Assembly: GCA_902520575.1 (NCBI GenBank)
Contig: CABYOG010000049.1
Location: 1 to 7,053, forward strand
Source: an uncultured SAR116 cluster alpha proteobacterium
Lineage (GTDB): Bacteria; Pseudomonadota; Alphaproteobacteria; Puniceispirillales; Puniceispirillaceae
Reading direction: 5' to 3'
DNA: 7,053 nucleotides
A model generated the notes under the pieces. That model did no database searches. It had not been told where the DNA came from and saw only the letters and a program-made list of their open reading frames with translations. Within the stretch, counting starts at the first letter, position 1. Each line of letters begins with the position of its first letter. Both the position numbers and the translations under genes were made by a program. Below are positions 6,685 through 7,053 of the stretch, piece by piece.

Positions 6685-7053
6685 TTATTGTGTTGTCGTT
6701 GATGATGTCACTTCTTTTACTTTGAAGCGCGCATCCTTTGTACGCTCATTAAGACGGTTCAAAACAATTTTCGTCAAATCGAGCTGATTACGGAACACTA
6801 ACACATTGCTTCTGTTAGCAACGAGGTCAAGCTTTTGTTCTTTGGCTATAACACCAACTATTTCAATGGCAAGATTCCGCAGCTTATCTTGAGCTTGCTG
6901 AAATGCATTATCTAATGATTTTCGCTTCTGCTGAATTTCGCGTTGAACTTTTGCAACTTCATCCTGAAACAGCCTTACTTCAGCTTCATATGCCTCTTTA
7001 GACATAATATCCCGCTTACTTTTAAGAGATTTTTCGCGAGACAAAAGTTCAAC
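6685..7053 (-). CDS. skp: Periplasmic chaperone Skp/OmpH, C-terminal fragment on inverted arm
   Basis: The 123 visible residues run from VELLSREKSL at the window edge to KEVTSSTTTQ and TAA 6685-6687. They are strongly coiled-coil: the charged helical arm (SKEAYEAEVRLFQDEVAKVQ, then a second basic helix), returning through LAIEIVGVIAKEQKLDLV to the terminal beta strand and LDLTKIVLNRLNE, the family's C-terminal signature. There is no signal peptide; an ATG/GTG-type start inside this frame would only be internal. The missing front is the fragment at 4484-4623 on the other strand. Joined with about 35-40 unseen residues, the two would give a normal Skp of about 205 aa. It sits directly upstream of lpxD, the standard skp-lpxD order. 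Confidence 0.88.
   Translation of the reverse strand, partial: VELLSREKSLKSKRDIMSKEAYEAEVRLFQDEVAKVQREIQQKRKSLDNAFQQAQDKLRNLAIEIVGVIAKEQKLDLVANRSNVLVFRNQLDLTKIVLNRLNERTKDARFKVKEVTSSTTTQ

Noticed and set aside
1..7053. Phase-variable invertible segments controlling envelope genes
   Set aside because: No invertase or recombinase gene, no inverted repeats longer than about 10 bp at the seams, and the breaks fall inside dxr, skp and lpxA coding sequence where inversion would destroy essential functions rather than switch them.

Overview
The window carries part of the conserved envelope-biogenesis cluster dxr-rseP-bamA-skp-lpxD-fabZ-lpxA of a Gram-negative bacterium. Gene content, gene order, a single-PDZ RseP of 353 aa and the protein sequences point to an alphaproteobacterium. 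The moderately AT-leaning composition would suit a marine or host-associated lineage, but I cannot name a genus. No RNA gene, mobile element, CRISPR array or recombinase is visible, and there is no gene-free stretch longer than about 100 bases. I find no new biological system.

Layout: (1) 1-385, minus strand, encodes the N-terminal/middle part of DXR. (2) 376-969, plus strand, encodes the C-terminal half of DXR. (3) 1023-2084 is rseP and 2187-4469 is bamA, both plus strand and intact. (4) 4484-4623, plus strand, is the signal peptide and first residues of Skp/OmpH. (5) 4615-7053, minus strand, holds lpxA (C-terminus missing), fabZ, lpxD and the C-terminal two thirds of skp, in that left-to-right order.

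The main observation is structural. At two points, about 376-385 and 4615-4623, the strand flips in the middle of a gene, with only about 9-10 shared bases at each seam. dxr is split into head and tail on opposite strands, and so is skp; lpxA is cut at one seam. Each window end stops roughly 100 bases before the reversed arm would run back into sequence already present on the other arm. This is the signature of inverted (fold-back) chimeras, as made by multiple displacement amplification of single cells, followed by an assembler stopping at the resulting inverted repeat. I judge it far more likely an artefact than a real rearrangement. The probable native order is dxr-rseP-bamA-skp-lpxD-fabZ-lpxA, all on one strand.

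Functionally, DXR makes MEP-pathway isoprenoid precursors (including the undecaprenyl carrier). RseP is an inner-membrane site-2 protease of envelope-stress signalling. BamA inserts outer-membrane proteins and Skp chaperones them through the periplasm. LpxA and LpxD perform the two early acylations of lipid A, and FabZ supplies the fatty-acid elongation branch that shares the 3-hydroxyacyl-ACP pool.
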